From: Parvularculaceae bacterium UBA4496
GTDB lineage: Bacteria > Pseudomonadota > Alphaproteobacteria > Caulobacterales > Parvularculaceae
Direction: 5' to 3'
Length of the DNA: 6,887 bases
NCBI GenBank assembly: GCA_002388885.1
Contig: DGNI01000008.1
Location: 329-7,215, forward strand
The notes below the pieces were generated by a model. The model was not told where the DNA came from. It worked only from the letters and a program-made list of their open reading frames with translations, and searched no databases. The stretch's first letter is position 1, and each line of letters opens with the position of its first letter. A program made the translations under genes and the position numbers. This document shows positions 6,618 to 6,887 of the stretch, piece by piece.

Positions 6618-6758
6618 TCAGCCTTTCACACATGACGATAACGACGTAATACCTTCGTCATTTGCTGTGACACAATGCCCACCAGAAATTCGATTCACGA
6701 ATTTCCATCCTTCCACACGGGGAGTGAGGCGTGAAGCCAAGTCGGTGACAATTTTCAT
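6618..6758 (-). CDS. Short ORF (46 codons) between pyrB and the methyltransferase, function unknown
   Basis: The ATG overlaps the pyrB stop in an ATGA arrangement (6758-6755), and the TGA at 6620-6618 lies 5 nt before the methyltransferase ATG. It therefore sits exactly where a translationally coupled gene would. The product begins [17 protein letters not shown] and ends SSCVKG. It matches no family I recognise and shows no dihydroorotase motif such as HxHxR. GC is about 45-50%, intermediate between pyrB and the methyltransferase gene. It may be a real small protein, a leader peptide that carries ribosomes to the downstream gene, or a relic of the original pyrB-pyrC junction. Without comparison its coding status is uncertain. 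Confidence 0.35.
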   Translation of the reverse strand: MKIVTDLASRLTPRVEGWKFVNRISGGHCVTANDEGITSLSSCVKG

Positions 6759-6887
6759 TCGCCCTTCGTCAGCAGCGCATCGAGGCAGGCCATGCGCGTC
6801 GCCACGCCGTAAAACACCTGCCGCAGGATTAAAGAGCTATCAGGATCATCGGCGAGCGTTCCGCAGATTTCAACGCCGCGATTCATC
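6755..6887 (-). CDS. pyrB: Aspartate carbamoyltransferase, C-terminal end (5' part outside window)
   Basis: Aspartate carbamoyltransferase condenses carbamoyl phosphate and aspartate in the second step of pyrimidine synthesis. Only the last 43 codons and the stop are present. The segment starts with [15 protein letters not shown], which fits the conserved HPGPMNRGVEI substrate-loop region of non-enteric PyrB proteins. It continues with [21 protein letters not shown], the usual C-terminal helix. The frame is open to the right edge, and the first Met visible is internal, not the start. The stop overlaps the ATG of the next short ORF. In many Alphaproteobacteria the next gene is pyrC; here it is not. 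The call rests on a short segment, but the pattern and the plsY-dprA-topA neighbourhood agree. Confidence 0.88.
   Translation of the reverse strand, partial: MNRGVEICGTLADDPDSSLILRQVFYGVATRMACLDALLTKGE

Noticed and set aside
6613..6633. Earlier ATG at 6633 for the methyltransferase
   Set aside because: It has no close Shine-Dalgarno sequence and would overlap the short ORF. The ATG at 6612 has AAAGG at good spacing. The earlier start is not excluded.
1..6887. CRISPR array, tRNA or rRNA genes, insertion sequence, integrase or toxin-antitoxin pair
   Set aside because: No regularly spaced repeats, cloverleaf sequences, rRNA segments, transposase motifs or paired small toxin/antitoxin ORFs were seen on either strand.

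Overview
The window is a stretch of bacterial chromosome in which every gene I can support lies on the minus strand. Reading in the direction of transcription (high to low coordinates), the order is: the C-terminal end of pyrB, a 46-codon ORF, a TrmH/SpoU-family RNA methyltransferase, plsY, dprA, topA, an M23-family peptidase lipoprotein, and the N-terminal part of an RNase R gene (rnr). The order pyrB-(pyrC)-plsY-dprA-topA-(rnr) is familiar from Alphaproteobacteria. The protein sequences and the high GC of the core genes (one 60-base sample of plsY is 73%) agree with that. I would guess a marine or environmental alphaproteobacterium near the Caulobacterales, Hyphomonadaceae or Parvularculales, but the genus cannot be fixed from this sequence.

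Region 1 (6887-5905) holds the pyrB 3' end and a clearly GC-poorer segment (sampled 60-base blocks at 40-43%). This segment carries the RNA methyltransferase and a short upstream ORF, in the place where pyrC (dihydroorotase) would be expected. It looks like horizontally acquired DNA that replaced or displaced pyrC, and it is the most interesting part of the window. Region 2 (5904-4203) is plsY and dprA, overlapping by 8 nt and probably co-transcribed. Region 3 (4202-4008) is a 195-nt spacer with a plausible topA promoter and a palindrome. Region 4 (4007-1338) is a full-length topA ending in a tail that is half lysine. Region 5 (1337-1) has two small hairpins after topA, a lipoprotein peptidase with a complete set of M23 zinc and catalytic residues, and rnr, which probably starts at TTG and runs off the left edge.

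The genes belong to different housekeeping processes: pyrimidine synthesis, phospholipid synthesis, DNA uptake/recombination, DNA topology, cell-wall remodelling and RNA decay. They are linked by conserved neighbourhood rather than by one pathway. I saw no tRNA, rRNA, CRISPR array, transposase or integrase. No completely new system is evident. The notable points are the low-GC cassette at the pyrC position and several regulatory details.
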